From contig JAAKBF010000151.1 of the NCBI GenBank assembly GCA_012656075.1, positions 372,001 to 436,000 of the forward strand: 64,000 nt of DNA, written 5' to 3'. The stretch is from Phytophthora hibernalis (lineage: Eukaryota; Oomycota; Peronosporomycetes; Peronosporales; Peronosporaceae). A program made the translations under genes and the position numbers. Position 1 is the stretch's first letter. The number at the start of each line of letters is the position of its first letter. Positions 32,637 to 43,648 of this stretch are shown piece after piece. The notes beneath the pieces were generated by a model. It had not been told where the DNA came from, made no database searches, and saw nothing but the letters and a program-made list of their open reading frames with translations.

Positions 32637-35600
32637 ATGGAAACCGAGGAACCTCCGGTTGAGGTCGCGTCAGATTCCTTAGAGGTGCAAGAACTTGATC
32701 TGACTGGGGATAACGAAGAGGAGCAGTCGCCTCCTGCTGAAGATGCTGTAGAGGCTGATGATGAGGAAGAGGATGAGGCGCCAGAGGGCGGCGAACAAGT
32801 TGACACGGTGCCTGAAGAAGGGGTCACTAGTGAAGACGCAGTGTCACCTGAGGACACTGCAGACGCACCGAGAGATGAAGATGCTATGGAGGATAGCTCC
32901 GATCAAGAGGCTTCGAATCAGGCGGAAGCTCCTGTGTCAGCCGAGCAAGTTGAAGTGAAAGATGTTGCAGCCGACCTTACTGTCAACAGCGATGAGCCAC
33001 ACCAAGCTCTGGACATGACTTCGCTGGAGAACACTATCCCTGCCGAGTCCCCAAGGCTAAAAGCTCCGACATCTCTGGCTAGGGCTGCTAGTAGACTTAC
33101 TGGTTCCTTCCGTCAGGGAATGACGAGGGATGAACGCCTAAAGTCAATGATAAACGTGGCTGAAGGTAAAGCGCGAAAGGATCGTCTCGGAGAAGGAATG
33201 AAGTCTGCATTCCAGGCCAATATGCACGACATTGGAGCACTGGGTATCGGCATGCAGCTTTATTTCATGCTCACCAAGTATTTGAGCGTCGTTTTCCTCA
33301 TCATGGGCATTATCTCGCTTCCTTCTATCATGGTAAACACGTACGGTCATGGAATTACCAGCAAGATGGTGGATCCGCTCCAACTCGCGTATTCCTCCAT
33401 CGGTAACGGAGGCGTCAACAGCGACACGGCTGCTACTGCGCGTAGCTGCCTTCCGCTTGGTGACGTTGACTGCACTTGGGCGACTGTTGATACACCACTT
33501 ACGTCGAACCCCAAGACAGTCACATGGATAGTCACGAGTACCGACGTGCTGTACTCGTTCTTCTTCCTGTGCTTCTTGCTCTTCTATTCATACCGCGCCA
33601 AGACATCGATCAAGGAGCACCAAAACAAGCACCTGACTCCTGCCAGATATGCTGTGTTGGTGCGTGGCCTCCCTAAAGATTCTACGGAGAAGGAGATTTT
33701 GGATCATTTCAGTACTCGCTACGACCTCACCAAGGACGAAGAGTATTCCAAGCTATGGTTCGGGTGCTGCTGGGGTAGACGACACAGAATAAGGCGCTCC
33801 CGATCGAAGAAGGCTGTCAACCGAAATGTTGTCGCTAACGTCGACCATTTGGAGGGGTCTACCACGATAAACAAGGATCTTTACCTCGAAACGTGGATCG
33901 CAGAAGTGAGCGTTGCTCATCCGACAGGAGGGTTGCTACGGACGTTCCTTTCGATGGAGTCTCTTGGCCAAAAGAAAAAGAGACGGACGAGCTTATCCGC
34001 ACGCTGGAAGCAGAGAAGAGTTTCTCGCCCATGAATTTCAAGTCAGCCGACGAGAAACTCATTCACGAATCGAAGAAACAGTTTGGAAAACTGGAAGACC
34101 GACTTGAAAAGAAGAGACGAAAGATCAAAGCTATCAGAGACGTGCTACCCGAGGACGACACGGCGCTGGAAAAGAAAAAGATGAAGGAGAGCGAACCGAC
34201 CAGTCCAAGATCGCATGACAAGCTTGCCGCTGCAGCAAAAGCAGCGAAGAGTGCTGCAAAAGCTGCCAAGATTGCTGCGAAAACAGCAAAGACCGCAGCT
34301 GCGAATACGCAGCAAGCGTTTGACTGGGAGGCGTGCGAGTGTGCCTTCGTGGTGTTCAACAATCTCGAGTCTCGGCGTCGGTGCCTTCAGGACTACCGTC
34401 AGTCATCGCGTTGGCTGTCCCGCAAATGGCAGCCTCAGATACTGCACTTCCGTGAGACCTTCCCGCTCATCGTTACCACCGCTCCCGAACCGTCGAACAT
34501 CCTGTGGGAAAATCTTGAGGTTACCGATCGAGGCCGCTTCTACCGGCAGTTCGTGACGAACTTGATTACTGTAATGCTGCTTGTGATTTCCTGCGCGATC
34601 ATTTCAGCCGCTCAGTCGACCCAGGAGCAATTTACGAGCAAGATGCCACCTGAGGGACTCTGTGACCGCTCTCTTCCGGCTGTGTACTACGCGGACACAT
34701 CCTTCTCTTTGAATTCTCAAAGGAGGCCAATTCTATGGTCACTAGATTGGAATGAAACAGCGACGTGCTCTGCAGGAGCTAAAGGAGAAGCGCGTTACCA
34801 CATCGCTTACAGCAACGGGATCAAGAACGACTTGAACTCGACTAGGTTGTCGTTTGGATCAGCCTACCCAGACCCTGAGCGATGTGTAGACCCATGCATT
34901 TCAGACACGAGCACTGGTGTGTGCAATACCCTTCCGTGTTTCTACTACAACGAGTTGGTCAGGTCTGATGGCATGAGTTGTGAAGCGTACGACGCCAGTC
35001 ACGTGCTCTATTGCTTCTGCTCAACGGCGTTGACCAACAGCATCAAGGAATACGGCTTCGTCGACGGCCCTCAGAAGCTGTGGGACAACATTCCATGCCG
35101 TGGATTTACGAAGAACTACCTCGTGAAGAACTCGTTCATTCTTCTTGCTGCCGGTATCGTTGTCATCGTCAATTTTTGCTAGACAACATCTTGCGCTACT
35201 TCGCGGTTTTTGAGCGCCACACGAGCGAGTCAGCCAAGACAATCAGAGTGGCAGTTCGGATGTTCGTTGCGCAGTTCCTGAACACCGCGCTTATCGTCAT
35301 TGTCGTGAACGCGTCCTTCGGATTGAGCACTGTTCCGGTGGCGAAAGAACTGCTCGGTGGCAAATACAAAGACTTCCAACGTGCTTGGTACCCAACTGTG
35401 GGCATGGGTATCACTACGACTATGCTGCTTAATGCTTTCTTGCCGCAGTTTACGCTATTCGCTCAGATGTACATTGTGTCTCCTATCTATCGCTGGTACA
35501 AGCGTCGCTCAATTCGCACGCAGGTGCAAATGGACAAACTGTATGCTGGCCCGACGTTTGACATCTCACAACGGTACCCTATGGTGCTCAACTCCGTCTT

Positions 35601-36870
35601 CGTCACGATGGTGTTCTGTGGTGGATCACCTGTACTGCTCTTCATTGCTTCTGTCACAAGTGCAGGCATCTACTGGTTCGACAAGCTGTCCATCTTGCAT
35701 CTCTACAGTGTGAAGACGACGTATGATGAGATTCTCGGGGAGGTGACGATCCAGGTACTGCCTTGGACGCTGGCGCTACACTTGGGCTTCTCAGCGTGGA
35801 TGTACGGCAACTCGGAACTTCTGAAGGGTACAATGATGAACTTGCCATGGCTTCTGAGATCAGTTGGGCTTGCATCTGTTTTAGAGGACAACCCCAATGC
35901 TACAACCGATCAGCTCTACAGCATCCTGGCCGATAAGCTCCAGAAGTATGATGTGCTGGGCCAGTACGGTTTCTTGGTGAAGATCGTGTACTCTCACGTC
36001 ATGTTGATGACAGTGCTGTGCTTCATGGTCACATTTGGTCTCCTACTGTACACAATCTTCGGCCGTCTCGTGCTCGTCGTTCTTGGACAGATGCTGGTAT
36101 TCATGAAGCAAGCGGCGCTGTTCCCTGTGGAGTTGATTCAGTCACGACTCGCGAAGGAAGATGGCGAGACGTTACCGAAGGAGACCGATGACCTTAATGA
36201 AAAGGAAAAACTACCGGTGGTTATGCTGCCAGAATATGCAGAGCCCTTCCTCATGTCTGTCTCTCGAAAGTATCGACCAGATGAAGGACTTGGCTTCCAG
36301 AGGAACAAGATCGACAACACGTACGAGCTTACCTGCGTGTGGCCGGAGGATTCGCTTCATGATAATAACGTGGAGCGAGTGGCAGGTGAGCGGAAGCTTA
36401 CTTGGGAGACTATGCAGGCTCCAGTGAAGTCGTACGCTATTGAAGCGAACGAGAAGTACCGCCTTGCTGTGGAACATGTTTCCGACGCGTGGAAGCTGGT
36501 GAAGAGATCGCGAAAAGTGCTCACTCCTGACCCAGTAACCTTGGGCAAAGTCATGCCGATGCTGGACAACCAGCACGGACACGATGTCGAGAGCGCGATC
36601 ACGGCGACGGAACTCATCACAGGCGTCACCACTGACGATAAAAAATCCGACGATGCTGATGTTGCAGCCACCGACGCCACAAGACCGGAGGAGACTGCAG
36701 CGTCACCTGAAGAGGATGAAACAGGACCAGGAGCCGCTGAAGAAAACAACATTGACGCTTCGTCTGATGCCGACGAAGCCAATGTCGAGATCGAGACGAA
36801 TGAGGAAGATGCTGCTCCTGTTGAAGTCGAAATAACACCGTATCAAGTTGATGAGGATGCAGAACAGTGA
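32637..36870 (+). CDS. OSCA/TMEM63 (CSC1)-like cation channel, copy 2
   Basis: Starts at ATG 32637 with a long acidic tail and ends at 36870. It shows the same layout as copy 1: GIGMQLYFMLTKYLS, QHKNKH-type linker, RGLPKDSTEKEIL, CECAFVVFNNLESRRRC, APEPSNILWENLEV, then GPTFDISQRYPMVLNSVFVT and FCGGSPVLLF in the pore-forming membrane region. An acidic C-terminal tail follows. OSCA/TMEM63 channels conduct cations, including calcium, in response to membrane tension or osmotic change, at the plasma or endomembranes. Two single-base frame breaks occur, at A5 (33975..33979) and T5 (35173..35177). In both, one more base gives a continuous match to copy 1, so this gene is probably intact. Confidence 0.8.
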
Positions 36871-37044
36871 ACAGAGCTCGGTCAATGCATACTGGATTAA
36901 CTTGGTAAATTCACTTGGCTCGATGCATGAGTTAGGTGGCTCATATTAAAATACTTTGAAGTTGCAGGCTGAGAAGGTCACAACGACGTCGCTGGTCCTA
37001 CTCAGGGTATGGTACATGCTTCCTTGCTTTCTGGTTTTGATGTA

Positions 37045-38220
37045 CTATGTTGTGGCCTTCATGTTCCAGGCGCAGGAGGACAATCCGATGGCGAACGCCT
37101 GGATCGGTGCGAGCGGGAACCGGAAGTCGAGCGCGAACTTGGACTTGGAGAACTTGCCAAACTGCATGACCACGCGATTGTTTCCGTGGGGTCCGGCACG
37201 GGGCTCGCTGGGCTGCCTGCAGGCTCTTCGTCCAGCATCAGCATGAAGTTCTTGGCCGAGGCTTCGCGGATTCGACCGCCGTGGAATTTCAGCATGAGCG
37301 AGTTCACCTCAGGGCACCAAACGGGCAGTTTACTACCAATCTTGATGCGGTCGCTGGTCGGTGCGTCAAAGGTGAAAATGTGCTGACTTTTGTTGCGTGG
37401 CGACGGTGAAGTCACGAGCTGCTTGCTCGGATTACCACGAGGGGTGCCACCGGTAGCCGTGATGCCACGACTGACACGAGGGCACCAGACAACTCGAGAC
37501 CGCTTGTCTTCCATGATAGCAGGGATCACAACCGAGAAGCAGCGCATTTCGGAGCCTACGACACCCGCAGCTTTCGTGAAGTGCGAGATGTCCGCTAGAA
37601 GCTGACGATCAGCACCATCGACATCCGTGGCTGTAGCGTCCTCGTTGATGTTGCTGCACGTGTACGTGCTGAAGCTCTGGTCGCAGCCCTCGCACCCGCA
37701 ACTGTACAGCTTGAAGTTGTGGTCTGTAGCTTTACGCAGCACGGCACAGTAGTGACCCACAGGTTCGTCGGCTTCACCCGACTCGGGAAGTTCTCGTACT
37801 GCGAGATGTAGAAGGTGCCTCCAACCTGCTTGGCACTCAGCAAGAACTGGTCGTTGTTCCAGTACATCTTGTACTGGTTCTTGTTGGAACGCTCGACAGT
37901 CGAGTACGTCCACGACTTCGCTTGCGTCGGACTCAGACACTCTTCAGCGAGATATTCACGGGCGTGGCCGGATTCGAGCATGTCCATGTCTTGGAACGGC
38001 TCCTTGATAATGGTTGAGCCCCACGCCGGACTTGCCACCTCAGAGGTGGGCGTGCCATCTTTCTTGGCGTCGTCATCCGCTGCCGAGTTCAGGTGAGCAG
38101 ACAGGATTTTCGAGGCTCGCTCGAGGAATCCGATCGGCGCCACATTGGTCTTGGCGTGGGTCTCCCCTTGGACAAGTCCGTGTCGATGGTCAGGCCCGAA
38201 CGTTGCATCGTGTCTGCCAT
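37045..38220 (-). CDS. Tubby-like protein
   Basis: Starts at 38220 (MADTMQRSGLTIDTDLSKG) and ends at TAG 37045..37047. The core has MRCFSVVIPAIM, PVWCPEVNSLMLKFHGGR, REASAKNFMLML, then QFGKFSKSKFALDFRFPL and IQAFAIGLSS. These match the end of the tubby C-terminal domain (closed beta barrel around a central helix), which binds phosphoinositides and can recruit membrane cargo. A divergent N-terminal part contains a Cys-rich insertion (CGCEGCDQ). The frame must change once near 38164 (C4 run), 37765 and 37178, one base each. In animals and plants tubby-like proteins act in ciliary or stress signalling. In a zoospore-forming oomycete a flagellar link is possible but unproven. Confidence 0.75.
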
Positions 38221-38729
38221 TGTCGCGACTTGCAGGTTGCTTTGGTGAAGTCTAGGCAAGTGTGCTTGTGACCGGTGGAGAAGCGCTTGACGTTGTGCAG
38301 CAGGTGCTCCAGACGCTTTTAGCCGTTCTCACCTGGCTTGGGCCAGATTGAGTTATTGGTCCTCGATTGCCTAGCGAGGACGAGATCTCTCTCCGCCCAG
38401 GTGCAGGTGGAAGTCTGCAACCATCGATTGTAAAAATACTGAGCTGGTTGACTCCCAAGAATAGGAGGACGAACCGTGAGTGTTGGTTCTTATCCAACAG
38501 AACAGGATGGTACCCCACACAGGATGAAGACTATATCAGCTCAAGGTTTAGCACATTTCATTTTAGGCAATGTGCAGCCAAGACACGAGAAGGAAGACTC
38601 GGAATCTCATAAAAAACACGATTTGTGTCTCACACATGCATCTGTGTGAAGTATCTTTGGGGTTCAAGTGGTTTAGCGCCACAAGGATGGACTCGAACAC
38701 GGCACGATAATTCGTGACAAATGAACTAA

Positions 38730-38749
38730 GTGAACTACATGTAGTTCAC
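38730..38749. repeat. 20-nt perfect palindrome
   Basis: GTGAACTACATGTAGTTCAC is a perfect palindrome centred on TACATGTA. It lies in the region downstream of the divergent flank of the tubby-like gene, 65 bp before a larger hairpin. Confidence 0.8.
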
Positions 38750-38794
38750 GTGTGCGTTGGATTGAATTGAACCCGCGTATACTCGGATTGGAAT

Positions 38795-38864
38795 CCGCTG
38801 TCTTTTTCGCTGAACTATCAATGTAATCCGGATTCCATTGATAGTTCAGCGATAAAGACAACGG
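38795..38864. repeat. 70-nt hairpin-forming inverted repeat
   Basis: Arms 38795..38823 and 38836..38864 are complementary over 29 bp with two mismatches. The 12-nt loop contains the palindrome AATCCGGATT. It lies in non-coding DNA 13 bp before a TACTTCGAAGTA palindrome. It could be the remnant of a small transposon or a hairpin transcript. Confidence 0.75.
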
Positions 38865-39088
38865 AAAATTAGTGCATACTTCGAAGTATTTGGCTACCAT
38901 TCCAGTTTTGTCTGTATATCAAGGTGCATCATACTGTACCCCCATATCAAACACTGCAAATGAGACAGCAAGCAAAGCTGCAACGTACGCGCATGGCAGC
39001 ACAGCGAAGGATAATAAGTTGGCGCTGCCCTTTCCGAGATCAGCTTCAAGTTCGCCAAAACATAACCCAGAACTTCGTTTATCGCTTA

Positions 39089-39391
39089 GAGCAACGCCAA
39101 CGGTGATCCTAAATTCCATGCCAATTCTATATTGACCTATTCAGTCGAATTTGGCAGCGCTAACTCCATAAAAAGAACAATTTTTATACTTGTGTTTTGT
39201 AAGACATTTTTCCGCCTGCTAAATCGACGGCTATATTTGGCAGCGAAAATAGGAGCGAGCAAACACGCCATACAATAACAAAGTGACTGGTTTGCATATG
39301 TTTTTCGTCCTATTTCATGCCTGTGTTAATTTATTGTGTTTGGGTCAATATATAATTGGGATGGAGTTTAGGATCACCGTTGGCGTTGCTC
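39089..39391. mobile_element. 303-bp MITE, PIF/Harbinger-like
   Basis: Terminal inverted repeats of about 50 bp (39088..39137 and 39343..39392) match with three mismatches and begin GAGCAACGCCAACGGTGATC. The element is flanked on both sides by TTA (39086..39088 and 39392..39394), fitting the 3-bp TWA target duplication of PIF/Harbinger transposons. The interior is non-coding and contains TTTGGCAGCG twice. It is too small to encode a transposase, so it would be a non-autonomous element. Confidence 0.65.
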
Positions 39392-39612
39392 TTACCAGTT
39401 ACAACGAAGTACTTCGAAGTAGATTTATGCATCGAGACAAACAACTACATGTACGATGGTTATCAAATATTGAGGGAGATGGTGCTACCGTGGCGGAAAA
39501 AAAGCAGGCAGCTTTCCATTCTAAATGCAACTCGTGCGTGCGGTGTTTATTTGCTTGTTGCAAGTATTAATATGAAGCCTCTGAACGAATTCCTAGCCTG
39601 TCGCGCCAATAT

Positions 39613-40311
39613 TTACGCGCTGCCGCTCTCGCTTCCTTCGATCTCCTCCAAGAAACGATCACCTTCAACACTGTCGCTGCCTTCGCTCTCACTGCCCTCC
39701 ATTTCAACCAGGAAACGCTCGCCGTCTGTGCTCTCACTGCTGGTGTCGACTTCGCCACTCTCGCTGCCGGGTACCTCCTCGAGGAATCGTTCACCCGACA
39801 AGCTATCACTACCATTCACCTCGCCTCCCGTGCTCTCACTGCCGGTCACTTCCTGTAGAAAACGTTCACCCGCCAAGCTGTCGCTCCCTTCGAAGTCGTC
39901 AACAGTACTTTCACTACCAGTAAGTTCCTGTAGGAAGCGCTCGCCATCGATACTGTCGCTTCCCTCGGCATCGCTGCCTTCACTGCCGGTCACTTTCTGA
40001 AGGAAACGGGCAACCGCGAAGCTGTCGCTACCTTCAGTGTCGGACCCAGTACTCTCGCTACCAGTGTCTTCCTGGAGGAAGCGGTCACCAGTAAAGCTGT
40101 CGTCGACTTCGGAGGCGCTATAACTTCCCTCAATCTCGAACAGGAATCGTTCACCTTCGGTGCTATCACTCTGGCTGGCGTCGAAACTGGCGTCGAAGCT
40201 CGTCAGAAAACGTTCGTTGTTCTGCTCGACACGGAGGCTGACAGAGTTGACACCGTCAAATGTGGCGAGTGCGAGGGCAGCGAAGCTGATGATGACGTTC
40301 AACTTGGTCAT
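39613..40311 (-). CDS. Secreted acidic 'ERFL-repeat' protein
   Basis: Signal peptide MTKLNVIISFAALALATF at 40311, then SLRVEQNNERFLTSFDASF. The rest is about eight to nine degenerate units of roughly 25 residues with core GERFLQEVTGSES, rich in Ser, Glu and Asp. The frame is intact to the stop. The same family occurs at 48688..49277 and 58485..59136. There are no cysteines in the repeats and no known domain. A secreted, strongly acidic repetitive protein; function unknown. The ERFL core repeats the motif right after the signal peptide. Confidence 0.75.
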   Translation of the reverse strand: MTKLNVIISFAALALATFDGVNSVSLRVEQNNERFLTSFDASFDASQSDSTEGERFLFEIEGSYSASEVDDSFTGDRFLQEDTGSESTGSDTEGSDSFAVARFLQKVTGSEGSDAEGSDSIDGERFLQELTGSESTVDDFEGSDSLAGERFLQEVTGSESTGGEVNGSDSLSGERFLEEVPGSESGEVDTSSESTDGERFLVEMEGSESEGSDSVEGDRFLEEIEGSESGSA

Positions 40312-40374
40312 GGTTGGTGAGGTGGTGTATGTTGGTTAAAGCGAAGAGGTCGGTCGGAGCTTCCGGTCCGTGAG

Positions 40375-40390
40375 AAAATTGAAAGTGATC
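40375..40390 (-). promoter_or_regulatory. Initiator-like element of ERFL-repeat gene
   Basis: On the minus strand this reads GATCACTTTCAATTTT, close to the oomycete initiator (Inr) consensus with a following T-rich tract. It lies 64-79 nt before the ATG at 40311. The two paralogous genes carry the same element at the same distance. Confidence 0.45.
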
Positions 40391-40947
40391 CAGGTGAAAT
40401 CTGCCGCTGCGAGAGATTCCAAGCAGCGGATAGCACCAACAAGTTGTTGCTACCCCATCGCAAATACGAGCTGGTGCAGTTCGACTTTTTCGGACGGAGA
40501 CGTTGAGAGCGAGATCTGGGATGCTTATAGTCGAGATGGTGCTCTTCCTACGTAGCACTCAGCACCGAGACCGTTTACAAATAGAGCTGCGATGTCCCTT
40601 AGAGGGAAAGAAACTGTAGCTTCTTGTCTGCACACAATGGCCACTTGTGAGCCAATTCGGGAAGGCATGTGTATGCAACCTGATGTCTATTCCCAAATTT
40701 GGTAATATGCTTGCAACTCTTTTCGTACGTTTCTCTTTTGAGAGCAAGAACCCAGATCCTTCCGGCGCTGCATGTAAAAATCCGGGCTTTGTCTTCTTCG
40801 GAGAAGACCACCATTGAGCATTGATTTCCTGGGTCTGAAATCTGTTTATTGAAAACGTGACACAAGCGCACTAAAGATTTCATCAATTTTTACGAGTTCA
40901 AGAAAATAGTGCATAGTACTTCGAAGTATTGATTTACCTTGACCAGG

Positions 40948-41487
40948 TCAAGCTCGACTTATCAAACTTGCGACTCCCCAAGTGGTCTCGTCAATAGGAG
41001 CAGCCCCGATGGTACCAGGCTCATACGGCGAATCAGCGTCCTCCTCAAGGTCATCGCTGGAATCATCGGCATCAGCAATAGTTTCTTCATCGACGCCCTC
41101 GCTCATGTTAACATCACCCAGAGGCATGGTTCCGTCCACGTTAGACTCGATTTCGACAAGCAAGTGGAGCCCAGATCCGTTCTCACTTTCGACATCGGAG
41201 CCTCCTGCACTCGTCTCCGTTTCGGCGCTGTCGCTTGATTCCTCACTACCGGTCAGAAGGCTAGAACCATCTACATATACGCTCGCTTCGACCTCGGTTG
41301 AAAGACCGTCGCCAATAGCGCTTTCACTTGAATTCGCTTCGTCGATAAAGAAGTCGGTTGAGGCGCTTTCGATGGCCTCCATTGTGACCAAGCGCCGGTT
41401 CATGTCGTGTTGACGCAGGTTGGTAGCACTTGCACTATTGAGTGCGACTGCAACAACGAAGGCGAAAATTACGTATAGCTTGGTCAT
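40948..41487 (-). CDS. Secreted acidic Ser/Glu-rich protein
   Basis: The start at 41487 gives the signal peptide MTKLYVIFAFVVAVALNSASA. The mature N-terminus is TNLRQHDMNRRLVTMEA, similar in layout to the SLR...RFL start of the ERFL-repeat family. The remainder is acidic and low in complexity with no cysteines. Relationship to the ERFL family is plausible through the signal peptide and N-terminus only. Function unknown; secretion well supported. A TACTTCGAAGTA palindrome lies about 20 bp beyond the stop. Confidence 0.68.
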   Translation of the reverse strand: MTKLYVIFAFVVAVALNSASATNLRQHDMNRRLVTMEAIESASTDFFIDEANSSESAIGDGLSTEVEASVYVDGSSLLTGSEESSDSAETETSAGGSDVESENGSGLHLLVEIESNVDGTMPLGDVNMSEGVDEETIADADDSSDDLEEDADSPYEPGTIGAAPIDETTWGVASLISRA

Positions 41488-41888
41488 GTTAGATGCCTTG
41501 AAGTTGCGTTGATACTGTTGCACGATCTTTGTAGGGTCGAGGAAATGAGTAAATGAAGATCGATGTCGCTTAGATTTTCATGCTACAATCGAGTTGGGAT
41601 CTGTCCTCATCAAAAGCGTTTCCTGCGATGTTCAACTGGTTTTGTGGAGCTTCACGATCTCACCAAGCGAAATGTAAAGCAGTTACTTGGCAGCATGCCG
41701 CTGCAGGCATTTTCACAAGTGCGACGACGCTGAAACGCGTTTTACCACGCCAGCGTGCTTGTCAAAGATTTGTTTTCAGCAGGGTACCCATGATGCGATT
41801 TTGAAGACGAAAACATATCTTCATCATTTCCACTGCATTGAATGTCAGTTGACGATAGACTTATTCGATGTTATATACCCACTTGAAC

Positions 41889-42787
41889 TCAGACAATCAG
41901 GTCGCTTGGTTTGCTCCGTGGACTGGTCTTCGTTGCGGAAGATGGCGCTTCTTTTGCGTTTCCTGACGCGAGCAATCTCGCTCCTTCTTCTTCATCACTG
42001 CTGTTCGCCTCTTCACCTGAGGATTCCTCATCTGCTTTCTGCAGTGCGAGCTCCAGTCTCTCCATCTCAGTCATTGCCGGTGCTCTCCGCCACCACTTTG
42101 CCATCACGAATGGCAGCCACTCCTCCATCGCCAAGTAAAGGAAATAGTTGATCGGCGGCGTCGACCCCAATGGCCAGAACCACAACCCACGCCGCATTCC
42201 ATCCCGAAGTTGGTGACTGAACCACGCGATGACAATGAAGCACACCCGATAGCGTCGTTTTCTGGCTTGACACCTCCTCGAACATCGACTGACCAGCAAA
42301 GCCACCACAATGATGAAGGTGACAGCATGGCCAAAAGGACGACCTTGAAGGTGAGTTGCCCCAGCTAAACTCAAAGCCCCCGCAGCGATGAAATGATCGA
42401 GATCAAGGAGTGACGCGGTGACAGCATTAAAAGACACTTTTTAAGAACTTCGACATTTGAAAGCTTCGAGTCACCAGACTCGGAATATTTCTCCATTTGC
42501 AGCAAGAAAATACCCCAACAGCAGAACGCCACACTGCTGTGGGCTGCAGAGTCCACAAGATGGCGAAACACTTTGTAGTCTAAAAGATATTCACTAACCA
42601 GTGGCAAATGTTAATGTTTGTGTTCTTTTTAGGATATCGTGAAGTAGAGAGTGAGATGAGAGACCACGTACTGCTGAAAGAGAAAGTAGTCACTGGCAAT
42701 GCAAATGAACAGCAAAAGCAGCATGAACACGCGCTGTAGCAGCGTCAAGCGGCGCAGGCGGTGGCGCTCTTCGACGTCGTTCAGCAT
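41889..42787 (-). CDS. TMEM267-like membrane protein
   Basis: Exon 1 (42672..42787) encodes MLNDVEERHRLRRLTLLQR and the first membrane helix. A 78-nt intron (42594..42671, GTACGT donor, GGTTAG acceptor) joins in phase to exon 2 (41889..42593). Exon 2 has HLVDSAAHSS, SLLDLDHFIAAGALSL, ATHLQGRPFGH and SHQLRDGMRRGLWFWPLG. This order of LxDxDHF, H-RPF-H and SH..RD..R.G..PxG signatures matches animal TMEM267. Conserved His and Asp residues suggest a hydrolase-like site, but the family's function is not established. One frame break at T5 (42438..42442, A run on the coding strand). Acidic Ser-rich C-terminal tail. Confidence 0.75.
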
Positions 42788-42925
42788 TATTTGAGCTTTG
42801 ATAAAAACAAATGATTTGTATTTCGAGCTTTCGCAAAATCTAAAAAATACTTGTTGAGAGTTTGAGCCTAGTTTTCATGAATGCAGTTCATTAACTTTAC
42901 GCTAGAAAGCTAGCAAGTGCAACAT

Positions 42926-43648
42926 CTACGAGAACTCTTGCTCCTTTGGGACGCACTGCGAGTACCAATCATTGAAGTACTTGCATACAGCGCCGGTGGT
43001 GCATTCAGTTGATCCCGTGTAGTCGTTGCCGTCGCACTGCTCCCACAGGTTGATACCGGTGAGTTTGAGGAGAGGCTGGCACTGGTAGTACCATTTGTTG
43101 ACGACTTCGCATTGGTAGCCCTCCTCGCACAAAAGCTTAGGCGTCTCGTCATCGTCGGACAGCGAGTCATCTTTGTAAAAGTCAAAGTCGACGCCCTTGC
43201 CTCCACACTGCTCCCAGGCTGGCACCACAAAGATGTTGTCCCCGTCGTCAGAAGTATCTTCAACTAAGAGATCCGTTTCGTCGACTAGGACCTTGGAGCG
43301 GTGACTGCGCTTCTTGATCGGACGTAATGGCTCTGTATTCGCTGGCAAACACTGCGCGTACCACGGGTCAGACATCACACAGACGTAGCCGCGAGCGCAC
43401 ACGGAATTGCCAACGTAGCCGATGCCTCCGCATTGCCCGAATTTTTGAACGGCGTCGTCTTCAGCATCCGGCAGCTCGTTCGCGTATGTTCCGTCGAATG
43501 AGGTGCTGTCATCGCCAGAGTCTTCAATCCAGTCGTCCGAGCCACTATCTTCAACGTGAAGTCTGCGGACGTACGAGGCACTGACGTTGTTTGTAGCGGT
43601 CAAGGCGAAGGCAGCGGCGAAGGTGACGATAGTGCTCACTTTGGTCAT
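42926..43648 (-). CDS. Secreted protein with three CBM1-like modules
   Basis: Signal peptide MTKVSTIVTFAAAFALTA at 43648, mature start SYVRRLHVEDSGS, then an acidic linker. Module 1 is compact (KFGQCGGIGYVGNSVCARGY ... WYAQCLP). A basic linker (KKRSHRSK) follows. Module 2 is the extended type (QCGGKGVDFDFY, insertion, LLCEEGYQC, WYYQCQ). Module 3 is compact (LWEQCDGNDYTGSTECTTGA ... WYSQC). The aromatic residues used by CBM1 for cellulose stacking (W, Y, Y) are kept in all three. Best candidate in the window for real cellulose binding. Confidence 0.82.
   Translation of the reverse strand: MTKVSTIVTFAAAFALTATNNVSASYVRRLHVEDSGSDDWIEDSGDDSTSFDGTYANELPDAEDDAVQKFGQCGGIGYVGNSVCARGYVCVMSDPWYAQCLPANTEPLRPIKKRSHRSKVLVDETDLLVEDTSDDGDNIFVVPAWEQCGGKGVDFDFYKDDSLSDDDETPKLLCEEGYQCEVVNKWYYQCQPLLKLTGINLWEQCDGNDYTGSTECTTGAVCKYFNDWYSQCVPKEQEFS

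Noticed and set aside
38650..38720. A tRNA or tRNA-derived SINE (GTTCGAGTCC on the minus strand, TGGTTTAGCGC on the plus)
   Set aside because: The two box-like words are on opposite strands and no cloverleaf can be drawn.
39613..41487. Canonical RxLR effectors
   Set aside because: No R-x-L-R followed by EER occurs in the expected window after the signal peptide. Only a loose LR...RxL pattern is present.
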